DNA of 64,000 nt from Limnephilus marmoratus (taxonomy: Eukaryota; Arthropoda; Insecta; Trichoptera; Limnephilidae), in NCBI GenBank assembly GCA_917880885.1, contig OU862915.1, forward strand, positions 41,748,176 through 41,812,175, given 5' to 3'. Shown here piece by piece: positions 1 through 10,549 of this stretch. Position 1 is the first letter of the stretch. The number at the start of each line of letters is the position of its first letter. The position numbers were made by a program, and so were the translations under genes. The notes beneath the pieces were generated by a model. The model ran no database searches. It had not been told where the DNA came from and was given only the letters and a program-made list of their open reading frames with translations.

Positions 1-654
1 GTTTCTTTGGCCGGAAGATGTTTTAGTATTGATTGCCACAAAGTTGTTGAGCCAATTCTAGTAGTATGGATTTGTTGGGTTCTTTCTGCAGATTTAGTAT
101 TGATAAAAAATTTACAAACTATTTTACAGCTGTTTTATACACATAACATTAGATTCCTTGTAAAATAGTTTCGATGGATTACGAAAAAATTTTTTGTACA
201 TGACTTAAAGAATTAATTTGTGAGCAATATTTAGTGGTTCTATATTGGACTTTAGACAGGATTCCCAGAATACTATATTGTAAGAAAGTCAAGATTGGAC
301 TAAGGCGTAATAGACAGATTTTAATTTCTTTTTATCCAATATATGACGAAGTACTTCAAAAATATAGGTAAGTCTCCTGATATTTTTTGTTAACATATCT
401 ATATGGTGGTTCCATCTCAAAAATTTATCAATATATAATATCTAGGTACCTAAAATACAGTCTACTCTTTCTAAAGGGTGCCAATTACAATTTTGCAGAC
501 AATTGTGTATAATTAGATTATGAGTGCCGGAAGGCTGACTTTATGAAGGTATGCTAAAAGTAACATATTTTGTTTTTGATGTATTCAAAGGTAAGATGTT
601 ATTCTTTAGACAACTCTTTACTATTCTTAATCCTGCCATGCCATTTAATTAAGA
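1..654. other. Unassigned AT-rich DNA
   Basis: I see no gene, RNA or recognisable repeat here. The sequence is AT-rich with short open frames only. Confidence 0.5.
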
Positions 655-1090
655 AATTGTTTCTCACTGCTTGTCCTTTCCCATTCGTCCCGTTCCCTTC
701 CGTCTCCCCTTCCTCTCTTGCGTCCCCTTCTTTTCCATTCCCTGCGTTCCCATTCCGCCTTCCCTCTCCCCACTCTCCTCGCCCGCTTCCCCCGTCCCGT
801 GAACCCCCCTCCAGAGTTCCCCCCCTCTAAGGTTCCCCTCCCCTCCTCCCGTTTTGACCGCCCCCCTCCCGCGAACCCCTCTCTTGAGTTCCCCTTTCCA
901 TCCGAGTTCCCCTCCTCCCTACCCCTCCCGCATTCAATTCATTCAATCCCGGTAAATTTAGTTTTCAAACAGCTCGCGTGCAACCCATTGCAATTTTTTT
1001 TACAAATTTCATAATGCCAGAGCTCACCAGTATATATATAAAAACTTTCGCGGGCACGCCCACAACAAATCCCCAAAGTTTGAATGAAAT
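655..1090 (+). repeat. Dispersed repeat with long C-rich pyrimidine tract (copy 1)
   Basis: About 280 bases (670-945) are almost pure C and T. They are followed by AACAGCTCGCGTGC, a poly-T patch and GCCAGAGCTCACC with a short (TA)n run. The same order of parts recurs in reverse at 43495-43800 and, with a shorter tract, at 20385-20660. It is therefore a dispersed repeat, not a local oddity. The proline/serine-rich open frames in the tract come from its composition and are not genes. Element class unknown. Confidence 0.6.
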
Positions 1091-2220
1091 AGATAAATTC
1101 GTTCGGAAGTTATGCCCGTACCTACATACATTTAGGCGATTCATTTTTATTGATATAGATAGATAGATAGAAGAAATAATATAGATAGAAGATGGATTTG
1201 GAAGTATCTACATATTTATGATAAACTTGTTGATGCAAATACAAAGCGTATTATTGCTTATTTATAACACTGCCTAAATCATGCAATCTAAATAAATTTT
1301 AAGATATTAAAAGTTCATTTCCAATGAACTTTAGCATAATAAACTTCTGTGGCTTGACTTCAATTCACTTGTATAATCATTGTTCATTATGAAAAAGCAG
1401 TTTCTTACAAAATAAATAAATCATGTATGATTATAATTTTGTGATATTGCAAAAGGAGATTTTATAAGGACTTTTATGAGTCCATCTCAGTTTGTGTCGA
1501 ATTTACATTATGCAATTAGTTGCAAGCATGTTCGAAATAATTGCGTGACACCAAAAAGACGGTGTAAATTGCGAAAATTTAGAGTCGTCCAACCTTCATA
1601 ATTATAGCATCCATCAACATCAATGCTTTTTTCTACAATGCGCAATATAGTTGTTCACAACTATACTTATACCTTGCACCGCTTGGATTAACCCTTGAAT
1701 ACTGAACTTTCGTAAAAATTACGACGGCAAAATGACGATTTCTGGAAAAAACAATGTTTTTTTCTCGCGCCCCGGCCCCGCTTCACAGTACCTTCCTAAT
1801 TTGTTCCGTCAGTGTGCCACGCGCTGTCATTGTGATCGGGTGTCATTGGTGTGTTGACTTATAGCAAAGGTCATAAAATTTACGAAAGTTTAGTGTTTAC
1901 GATAGTTAAGTACTCTGGGGTTGATATGTACGAAATAAAAGAGCTCAGTAAAAGTATCTTGCTTGTTGAATCTGTTCCTGATTCAAGAAAAATATGTGCC
2001 TTTTATCAATCCAAGTCAAGAAAAATGACAACAAATTTGTGCATGAAATGCTAAAAAGCCGCATATCATGAAAATTGGTCGCATTGTGTAGAACAAAAAA
2101 TAAAATAAAATTTCATTGTTACGTGATCTCTTAAACCCAAAGAATGTTACCATTAATTCTAAAATAATAAAAGTTTTCGATTATCTTATTTATTCGCGTT
2201 TTATTTCTATGTCATAATTT
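1091..2220. other. Unassigned DNA with a short GATA run
   Basis: A short imperfect GATA microsatellite lies at 1150-1190. Otherwise I see nothing recognisable. The 67-residue open frame at 1851-2054 has no family features I know. Confidence 0.4.
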
Positions 2221-2514
2221 TTACAAATGCTTAGTAACAACGTCAATCATAGGATAGTTTAGTAATCTAGGGTTAAGTACAAAGCAATTCACTGGTGTGC
2301 GCTTTGGTTCCTTTAACTTTCCGATAACTGCTGCTGATCTCAGGTTTCTGTCTAGTCGAGACTGTCGAGAATTGGAATTTTCTGGAATACACAATTCCGA
2401 TAAGTAAGCCGGAGCCGTTCCGTTAATGGACTTAAATACCATCCAGCAGAGCTTGAACTGGATTCTTTCAGGACATTTGAGCCAGTGGAGATTTTTGAGA
2501 TGCTCTGATATATG
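2221..2514 (-). pseudogene. Non-LTR retrotransposon C-terminal fragment (CR1/L2-like)
   Basis: Read on the minus strand from about 2514, the frame gives LKNLHWLKCPERIQFKL, then VFKSINGTAPAYLSELCIP, then LRSAAVIGKLKEPKRTP. This is the familiar tail seen after the reverse transcriptase in CR1/L2-type LINEs (LHWLPV..RI.FKL ... APxYLxEL). The catalytic RT is absent and no poly(A) is evident, so this is a short dead fragment. The exact clade is inference. A possible matching 3' tail family occurs at 23862-23950 and 48271-48338. Confidence 0.65.
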
Positions 2515-3547
2515 GGAATATTAAGATTCGCCGGTCTAAGTCTTGCCGCAGCGTTGAAAACGGATTGTAATTTGTTGATTTGACAAGTTAGTGGTGAATA
2601 TACTCGTAGTTTGGCAAATTAGTTTTGAATATATCTGATATGTGTACGTTTTGTAAGAATTTGAGATATTTGTGGTGCATTACATGCACCACACATGGAA
2701 TGATATATGTTCGTGAATAATAATGTTTTGTAAATGTTAGACATGCATAATAAAAGAATATCTGTAAAACTCCTACAAGCGTTTAATTTATAAATACATA
2801 AAAATAAACTCTCAAGCACTTCCAAGAAACCCACACGTCCGCTCAGTTGAAATGGTTTCGCGACACTATTTGCATCACGTTTTTACTTCGCAAATAGTTG
2901 CATCCCACTAGTGGTGTCGTCGTTTTGCGCTAGTGCGATTCTAATTTTGCAGCATACAACTAATGCAAGTTGGATGAAACTATACGTTTACAGGTGAAAT
3001 AACTTGTGTGCGTTGTAACTAACGTAATATAAATTCGGCTTTAAGGACACAAAAATACTCTTATCGATGTACCGCGTATTAAGGGTACAAAAATACTCCA
3101 AGGATTAAAGAACAATCCAATTTGACGTATTTTGATTTACGGCAGCTTAAAAGTGGGAAAGCAATGTATCCACTTTAAATTAATAACTTTATAGCATACG
3201 AAACGATATCATAACGGAAATACTCTCTAATAATCCCCAAAAAGGTTTCAGTTGCGCGGGTCGCACGGATATATTATTATTATTATAGGATGTTTCAACT
3301 TTCATATTCAGTGACGCGATTAAATTTTAACGGCGCGACTTTTCAACAAAGTTGGTGATAACGGAGGAATTAAAAGGGTTAATGAGTTTAATTCCGTCAT
3401 TTGCATACGGCGAAGTCTAGCGCGATGCATTAACCAGTCAAGTACTGTTATATGAGGATAATATCTTGGATGCTAGGATCGTACGTTGTTTGAGTTTTGA
3501 GTATATTAAGGCATCTTGCGTATTTTTTGCATTAGCTCTACATTCCT
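2515..3547. other. Unassigned DNA
   Basis: I see no gene or recognisable repeat. The short open frame at 2619-2834 (minus) is not supported by any motif. Confidence 0.4.
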
Positions 3548-3900
3548 TTCAGGGCTTATGTCATCTTTGCGGATGCTGTAAGTGAAGGGTATTCTTAGAA
3601 TAGGAATGAGAGGAAGTTTTGGGAAGGAAAAGGCATAAGGGGTGGGTAGGAATCTGAGACGATGCAAGGCGATGTTCCGAGAGAGTCTGACTGGAGAGAT
3701 CAAAAGGTCTCCCTCGATCAGTGTCTCCCGAACCAGCCTGCCATGCAGTTGGTGGGCAGATGCATTCGCCAGCAAAAGCCTGACATACCTTACCCCATGA
3801 ACCCGGGCACCCCTGCCAAATCACCAAACGTATCGGACCACTTGGGATGACCTGTTGAACAGGTGTTGGTTATTCATTCAGATCAATTTTTGGGGCGGCG
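3548..3900 (-). repeat. Stem-loop-tail non-coding repeat, copy 1
   Basis: Member of a ~400-bp family also found at 5797-6840 (split), 22075-22485, 24255-24532, 45050-45290, 47372-47800 and 63541-63935. On the plus strand it reads CAGGGCTTATGTCATCTTTG, then GGGTGGGTAGGAATCTG, CCTGCCATGCAG and finally GGTGTTGGTTAT. The 3' end (left, minus orientation) normally carries the CCCTGAGG...CCTCAGGG hairpin. Here the left arm of the hairpin is missing. The open frames in it are not conserved between copies, so I treat it as non-coding. Confidence 0.65.
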
Positions 3901-4835
3901 CACAATGGGGTAGCTCTATGTACCGCGTTGGCAGAAATTCAGAAAGTCAAATGATCTTTACAATGAAACAAGTATGCTAGTTTTGAAAGTCATTAAATGT
4001 TTCATAATTCCCCCCAAGAGTGTCGCCCTTATCGCAATACTGACGGAAAGAGATCAGTTTGAACTTGAACTTGTGTGGGTGACCGTGTCAGTTTTTGCAG
4101 TCGCGTAAATTTCTATACGTTTCAAGTTTTAAGAAAGCGAAATCTACCTAGTGTTTAGATCCAATTCAACATGGATACGATTTCTGGTGGTATGTACTTT
4201 TATTATATTATAGTAGTTGTTGAAAACCTTACACGAAATGTCAATTTTTTCAATTTAAACAAACACCTATTTGAATGAAATATTTTTTGTGAATATATTA
4301 AATATCGAAGCAAATAGTTAAAAGTTCCACAAGATTCCGTCAAAAATTTTTTTTGTAGGTATACTTTAGTATCTTAGCTACTAGACTAAATTGTAAGAAG
4401 TTGCTTTTATGCACCATTTTATTCATTATAATACCAGAAAGTGTCAGTAAGTGACTAAATTGTAAGAAGTTGCTTTTATGCACCATTTTATTAATTATAA
4501 TGCCTGAAAGTATCCGTTTTCATGAAAAACGGTTCTAGTCTTATAATCAATGTGTTTTGTTTTAGGTACAATTTCTGAAGTGGTTCGTACGAGATTCGAG
4601 TAACATATGTTTATGAAGAACTCTGGCGTTAAGAAATTTGATGATAAGTAAAATTCTTGAAAAATCTCGTGTAAAATATTTTTTTGAGAATATATTAAAT
4701 ATTGAAGGCAAATAGTAAGAATTCCACCAGATTGCGTCATATTATAATTTGTTTTGTATACTTTAGTATCTAAGCTACTAGAATTAATTGTAAGAAGTTG
4801 CTTTTGAACACCATTATATTATTGTTATTAGTTTT
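3901..4835. repeat. Local duplications in unassigned DNA
   Basis: Two kinds of direct repeat are visible. TAAGAAGTTGCTTTTATGCA with its flanks occurs at 4384-4443 and again at 4453-4512. A longer unit starting GAATATATTAAATAT and running through TATACTTTAGTATCT occurs at about 4288-4440 and 4686-4825, with scattered differences. They look like local segmental duplications. A possible tiny first exon (4171-4189) is discussed in the findings. No gene is supported. Confidence 0.55.
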
Positions 4836-5000
4836 TGGGGTATTATGCCGTGTTACGCTACCTCCTTCTTTAGCCAACGTTTCGGACAGCTTTGCAGTGT
4901 CCATCATCAGGGCAGATGTGTAATAGTTAAGGGTGATGTTTGTACTTATCTACTTAGGAGCGATACCGTGTCGCCAGCTCTACTCCTCTACGAGCTGGCG
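4836..5000 (-). repeat. Penelope-like terminal sequence with hammerhead-type core
   Basis: On the minus strand this reads CTGATGA, a stem (GGACA...TGTCC), then GAAACGTTGGCTAAAG and GCATAATACCCCAAAAA. CTGATGA-stem-GAAAC is the conserved core of the minimal hammerhead ribozymes known in the terminal repeats of Penelope-like retroelements. Related copies are at 5607-5655 (degenerate), 46605-46652 and 47021-47110. A second 9-bp hairpin, CGCCAGCTC/GAGCTGGCG, lies at 4972-5000. No Penelope ORF is attached here, so it is a fragment. Ribozyme activity is inferred only. Confidence 0.5.
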
Positions 5001-5138
5001 CTACAATATACTTCAACATGTTTTTTGCGTTTAGCCTTGATGTAACCGTCTGTTACCGGATACCAAGAACTATTGAGCTTAGCTCCGTCGTCTCTATTAA
5101 TATTTATAGGATATTTGTGAATTTCAATTGCCTCCGTA

Positions 5139-5182
5139 ATCAGGCGTGCTCTATGAGTTTTGGCTCATAGAGCACGCCTGAT
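5139..5182. repeat. Perfect 19-bp inverted repeat
   Basis: The arm ATCAGGCGTGCTCTATGAG (5139-5157) is followed by a 6-base loop and its exact reverse complement at 5164-5182. It lies just beyond the Penelope-like terminal fragment and may be a junction between two inverted copies. Confidence 0.8.
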
Positions 5183-5190
5183 AACGCCTT

Positions 5191-5796
5191 CTTAAATCAT
5201 TCACTTTTACAACATTTTCCCATACGAAATTTACGAGCATGCTATCCTTAGAAAGAACACTATAAAAAGTCTTAAATAGTATATTAATGAATTAGGGTTA
5301 ACGTTGTAAGAGAGAACAAAACAGAAGGAAATCACTTTACAGTTGAGTTCTTTAGTACAAGAACAAATCGTAAAAGATCTATTCTCATTGATAACACTAA
5401 AAAATTCTTTTAGTTTTCCTGTTGTGCACCGGCGACGCGACAACGCGACGGGATTATTGGCGCTTGTACTTTTTCAAATACTTAACGAAGTATGTAAAAA
5501 AGGACAGTTGATATCTCAAACATACGGTTGTCACTGAGATATCATATTTTCTAAGGACTGCTTTCAAATAAAATAAGTAAGTTTCTCCGCGTTCCAGAGC
5601 AGACATTTAGGGCTGCCTTGCATTGTCTATTACCAGGCCAGAAGTGTGGGAAATTTTATTTTTGAAGCAGTGTTATCATAAATTACAGTTATATTTAGGT
5701 AATCGTCCGATGTTTCGTGGACTACATGAATCACTTTTGAAAATACCGTATATATGTATATAAAGATATATATATATTGGGTATAACATTTTTTAA
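5191..5796. other. Unassigned DNA with a degenerate Penelope-like terminus
   Basis: At 5607-5655 GGCTGCCTTGCATTGTCTAT and the bases after it resemble the hammerhead-type segment at 4880-4925, with many changes. I see nothing else. Confidence 0.35.
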
Positions 5797-5956
5797 CATT
5801 AGTTCCTCGTAGGAGGCCATTAGGAAAAAAACTCCCCCCAGAGCCAATGTCATATTTTGTGATGATGGGTGGACGGTCTTTTTAGAGAAAGAAAGGAGAG
5901 GAAATTCTGGGAAGTAAAAAGTATGAAGGGTGAGTAGCAATTTGTGATAAGTATAA
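5797..5956 (-). repeat. Stem-loop-tail repeat, copy 2, left part (split by Helitron)
   Basis: Begins TTAACATTAGTTCCTCGTAGG, the usual tail of the family, with a degenerate hairpin, followed by GTCATATTTTG and GGGTGAGTAGCAATTTG. The family sequence stops at 5956 and resumes at 6589 with ATATCCAAGAGTGATCGACG. This interruption is where a Helitron inserted. Confidence 0.6.
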
Positions 5957-6588
5957 TCTTACATATAAAAATCTCAGTCACACTCCTATGGTCACACTCC
6001 TCCGAAACGGCTAGACCGATTCTTATGAAATTTTTAATGTATATTTAGTAGGTATGAGAATAAGTTTCAAAGTATATTTCATACCGCTAGGTGATTAGGG
6101 TGTCCCTATCCAGAAAAAAATGTATATTTTTTGACATTTTTTTTTATTTGGCATCAAAAAATACCTGTAACCCCAAATTTTAACCCTCCTACCCCACCCT
6201 CCCATTTTTGAATCGCGATTTTATGCGCATTACATTCACGAGACGCGTCGCGCGTCGTGTCATTTTGATATTTCATTCGGCATATAATATTTTCTCGCTT
6301 GGGAGATCCAACTAGCTTATTTGTGTTTGCTAAAGACGGACTGACAAAAGATATCGTACAATCAATTGCTCTTCGAAATAAATATTGATTTTATTTATTT
6401 CATTTTCCTAAATTAGTTGTTTTTGTTTTTGTTTTATCGGTTGTCATCGTCTACAGTGCTCCATTCTTCTTTCTGTCATAGATCCCATCCCCACAGACTT
6501 ACAATACATTCTTTATTTTTTATTTAACAATCAAAATATTTACTAGAAATAATTTATATGGCAGAACAACGTTTGTCAGGTCAGCTAG
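5957..6588 (+). mobile_element. Non-autonomous Helitron-like element
   Basis: The element starts TCTTACATATAAAAATCTC and ends GTCAGGTCAGCTAG, inserted between host A (5956) and T (6589) with no target duplication, as Helitrons do. The subterminal block CGGCTAGACCGATTC followed by ATGAAATTTT, and the 3' end AACAACGTTTGTCAGGTCAG, resemble insect Helitron/Helentron ends I know. There is no Rep/helicase coding region in its 632 bp, so it would need help in trans. The match is from memory of the family and the 3' hairpin is weak. Confidence 0.65.
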
Positions 6589-6840
6589 TATAATATACAA
6601 TAAATATATCCAAGAGTGATCGACGTACAAAATCCATCCATGTGTTACAAAATCCAGTGCGTTGGAGAGGTAAATTCTTTCTCGATCCGGCCCTCCACTA
6701 AAGAGGTGATCAAATGCACATGCCGCCAAGACCTATACAAACCTGAATGCGGGCACCCCTGTTGAGACACCAAACATGAGGTGACCTATGGCAGGGGTGT
6801 TGGTTATCCAATAAATGGAACCCGGTTCGGTGGTACCCAT
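6589..6840 (-). repeat. Stem-loop-tail repeat, copy 2, right part
   Basis: Continues the repeat interrupted at 5956: CCGCCAAGACCTATACAAAC, GCGGGCACCCCTG, GAGGTGACCTATGGCAG and GGTGTTGGTTATCCAATAAA match the other copies in order. Confidence 0.6.
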
Positions 6841-7048
6841 ATCTGACCATGAAATATCAAAATGTGAACCGTTTTGTCTTATTTATTATTAATTTATTGA
6901 GCTTTTAAAGAAGGAAAAGGAAACGCAAAGTGGCTTAATACATCAACTTTTAAATTAGCACTTAATGTCTTAAAATATATCATAAAACATTAAAACAATA
7001 ATATCTTTTTAAATCGCGTTAACATCACTACGAAAATATCAATATTTC

Positions 7049-7200
7049 ACTTTGTCCTCCAATAACTATCCTCCATTATTCTCCCACAGATCAGACAACC
7101 TCCATCAAGGCCTTCCACGCAGCATCCCCAAAGTAAACGTAAGCCCTGAGGGAAGTTTTTTTCCTCAGGGCCTCCTGTGTAGAGTTAAAATTATAACATC
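7049..7200 (+). pseudogene. 3' end of stem-loop-tail LINE (copy 1)
   Basis: A diverged copy of the last ~150 bp of the LINE at 55741-56482. It includes ATCAGACAACCTCCATCAAG (degenerate end of the ORF), GCATCCCCAAAGTAAACG, and the hairpin CCCTGAGG..CCTCAGGG followed by CCTCCTGTGTAGAGTT. It is 5'-truncated and lacks a clear poly(A). Confidence 0.6.
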
Positions 7201-8152
7201 ACGTATCTCAAAATCACGATTTGTTTTCCAATTTCTTTTAAAACTACCAGTTGTGATGAATGGTAACTTCCAATTTACGAGAAAGCCTACGGGAAATTTT
7301 TTTTTTTAAGATGAAAAGCGCAGTACTACGACATCTGTATGGTCAAATTCAAAACTTGCCCGAAAATATAGGTATCTTTAAGTTGTTTGATGTGTTATAG
7401 TTGCCTTAGATACACACAGATGGTGATGAGATCGATATTTAACGGGAACCCCAGGCTTAGGGACGATTTTAAACGCGAGAGTTGAGACAACCAATTAAAT
7501 AGCAGGAAAAGCAATTAAAAATCAACTCAGCCTATCAGCAAGAAGGGGGTCGTGCCCATTTTGGACACAAAAGATTGGACTTTGACCCGAGTGATTAGTG
7601 AAGAAATTTATGGTCTAGACGTTCCCACAGAGATCAGGGTTGAATGAACTAAGAGATAAATATCGAATTATTCAAGGACTTTAGTACAACGAACCCAAGT
7701 AATGTTATTAATAAAGGGTACCTTCAAGGGGTCGGGAAACCTTAGTTTCGAGTGCATTAGAGCTTTTTTAGTTGCGGAAAAACACACTTGGATAACGATG
7801 AAAAAATTTATCAGTAATATATTGAGTGGAAGACGCGGGGACGAGGGGGCATGCTTGCGGGAGGATTCTCAATTATAGAGTAACTACATATGACGGCCGA
7901 GAGGCCAAATTCGAGGAAAAACGTACGAAAGGAAAATGAATATACATAACACAATGGAAAATTATTGTTACCAATTCTAGACGGAACGGAGAGATTAGGA
8001 AAGCGAATTGGGAAGGAAAATTCAAAAAAATTTAGAGTTTAAGGATTGAACAAGAGGACGAAACAAGGGTTTGGTGCAGTAGCAGATGCTTGGAAAGGAA
8101 TTGGAATAGTATACCTAGGGGGGGTGGAAATACTGCAAACATTGCGATAGAT
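7201..8152. other. Unassigned G-over-C-skewed DNA
   Basis: No gene seen. From about 7440 the plus strand is rich in A and G with G well above C. A similar stretch lies at 10840-11800, on the other side of the piggyBac element. Confidence 0.4.
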
Positions 8153-8156
8153 TTAA

Positions 8157-10545
8157 CCCATTACCTCCATGAATTATTTTTTATTTTTATAAACTTGAAT
8201 CATCATTATAACCCGATAGTATAGACTTAAAGAAGAGCCCAAAATCAGTTTTAGAATTTTCCGCCCGCCCACCCTCTCAATAGAGCGTCTAGAAAATTGA
8301 TGCCTAAACGCAACTCTTGGAGGTAACCCCTCTAAGCAAAATTTATGTCAACTATGGGTTAAGTGCAGTCTACTGTGAGATTTATATTGATAATATAAAA
8401 TAAATGATTGCCTTCGTTTATAATTCAATGAAAAAAAAATATTAATGGAAAATACGCAAAATAATAAAAAATTCAATATAAAAAAAAACATTCAAGAATG
8501 AGGAAAATAACCAAATCTAAGCAAATTATTCTTTAAGTGATACTGTTCGAAGTAGTCAAAATGAAGGGCTCGGTTGCAGGCCCGGCACCGGTAGCCTGTT
8601 AGATTTTTTTTACGCAGAGCATAACGAATATGAGATTTGCCACGACATTGCAAATGAAATTTTTGCATTCGAGGCACACAATTTCCATCTTCTGCGTCAT
8701 GGCCTTCCTTCACAGGAGGTTCTCCGAATTCGATATTGATCTGATTTGGAAAAGACAATAAAAGAGTACGGGTAAACTCCACATGGAATGCCTTTTGGGA
8801 AAGGTTTCTCTGTTGCCTAGTCATCTTCTGGTTTCCCATATCATGCTCGTACTTCCTCAAGAAGCATTGCAACTTCCATCCATTTACAAGAGACAAGAGC
8901 GCTGCTGAGGCAAGATACAAATAAAGGCCAGTACCACTTCTTGGACCGAACGTTGATCCGATAATTTTGTATACCATTATCATGGAGGTCCACCCATTCC
9001 CAAATTGTAATTTTGTATTAACGCCGGGCAATCGATTTTTTTGCATGCTTTCTCCAAATTGTTGCCTTTTTTGTGTTTCTTCGATATCTGCCAACGCTGC
9101 ACTTGACGTACTGGCTACATTCGATCATAGTTCGTGGCCACTGTTACTACACGGCTGTCCTACCAACGGCATACGAGGATTTGGTTTTCTACGTCTACCA
9201 CCGCATCAAATTTATCTATTATTATAAAAGCGATGAGAGTTAAACTTTAGCTAGGTAAATGAACGCTATGCGCAAGGGAAATATAAAAGAAAATTATACC
9301 TTTAGGCAATTGCTTTCCTGTTTTCAACTTGCCTGAAGCTTCAAGGTTAAGAAGCTACATGTGCCAGTAGCGCGCATTCTCTTATCCTTCAGGACACTCA
9401 TCAAATGGTGAGATGTGAAGAAATTGTTCATAAATAGCTCATGGCGTATGGGGAACTCTATATATTCTATCGTAGAAGTAGGGCGGATAATCCCTGATCT
9501 AATTAGGGGTCATATGTATCAGATGCTCCGGAATACGGCATTGCTTGGAACAGGTATCCTTAGACCACTTTTGTTTTTAATGAGGCTTCTTTTTGTACTG
9601 TAGTTTTGATTTTTTGGCTGGTGGTGCATTTGAAATAGATATTCTCAAGGTATTACGACTCACACAGGACGATGTCGAAGGCTGACTCCAGTGAAGGTCA
9701 TTAGTGAATTCATCTTGCTCATGCTCGTCAAGGCATGACTCATCAATTTTCGAATTTCGATGTTGCGCTCGATTACAAATGTGCCGGCAATATCTCGAAA
9801 GTTATCCACCTCCGCATCTTCGTTATTTTTCATAAAATTATCGTCAATATGCTCTTCGTTCTTCTGTTTATCAACGTTCTCTGAATAGCGCGTTATTAAC
9901 AACATTATTGTCATCACTTTCACATACGCTAAAAGAGCGCTCCAATTCTGCCACCATTTCATCTTGATTCAACGATTTCGTTTTATAACGACGAATTATG
10001 TAGGTATAGGAGAAGTAGGTATTTTCGACATGATAAAAAATATACGAAAACCGTAGACAAACTATTGATTTCAATAAAAATCACTCATAAAAACTATACA
10101 AAACCATATTATTTGAAGGCAAGCTAACCAAAAACGTATGTAAACACTGTCACAGCTAACCTCCAAAGGTTGCGCGCAGGCATCACCTGATTTCAGTGAC
10201 ATCTAGCTGTCATCTTATGCATATAATACTATGTTGAAACATTGTTTCCGACCATTTAATCTTTTGATAACAATATGTGATTCACACATGTTTTATTTTT
10301 TTCCGATTTAATTTTTTTTTCTTTTTTTCAAAATGGGTCTATTTTCAGGGCCTTAGTAAAAAAATAATTAAAAATAGGATGATTAATAAAATGTATCAAA
10401 TTATGTTAATTATTGAAAGCTAACATACCATTCTGTAAATGCTGCATAACAACTTGGTGGGATTTTGCTTTATTCATAGTGAAAAAAAATCATACTTTTC
10501 ATCAATTTTTATGATGCCTATAGACATCGTCATGGAGGTAATGGG
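8157..10545 (-). mobile_element. piggyBac DNA transposon, structurally complete copy
   Basis: The target TTAA is present at 8153-8156 and 10546-10549. The element begins CCCATTACCTCCATGA and ends with its exact reverse complement TCATGGAGGTAATGGG, a 16-bp perfect terminal inverted repeat with the CCC...GGG ends typical of piggyBac. Inside is a minus-strand piggyBac transposase that has decayed (8492-10074). Length is about 2.4 kb, normal for the superfamily. The preserved ends could still be a substrate for a related transposase, but this copy cannot make its own. Confidence 0.9.
8492..10074 (-). pseudogene. piggyBac transposase pseudogene (PGBD3-like)
   Basis: Read on the minus strand. The N-terminal piece (9871-10074) has RRYKTKSLNQDEMVAELE and an acidic region continuing in another frame (9660-9962). 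The middle (about 9370-9560) gives GYLFQAMPYSGASDTYDP and NNFFTSHHLMSVLKDKRM, which match the conserved GY..QFEPY.GA and DNFFTS..LL..L segments of piggyBac transposases in order. The C-terminal 200 residues (8492-9094) have VNGWKLQCF and a Cys-rich end, YRCRACNRALHFDYFEQYH. Stop codons and frame changes interrupt it, especially between 9095 and 9660, and residue N replaces the usual catalytic D before NFFTS. The last 200 residues form the longest intact piece. Assignment is strong; the product is non-functional. Confidence 0.85.
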
Positions 10546-10549
10546 TTAA

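Noticed and set aside
570..1014. Proline/serine-rich protein-coding genes
   Set aside because: They are read-through of a pyrimidine-only tract in more than one frame and belong to a dispersed repeat.
8967..9227. Plus-strand 86-codon frame over the piggyBac transposase
   Set aside because: Antisense to recognisable transposase sequence; no motif of its own.
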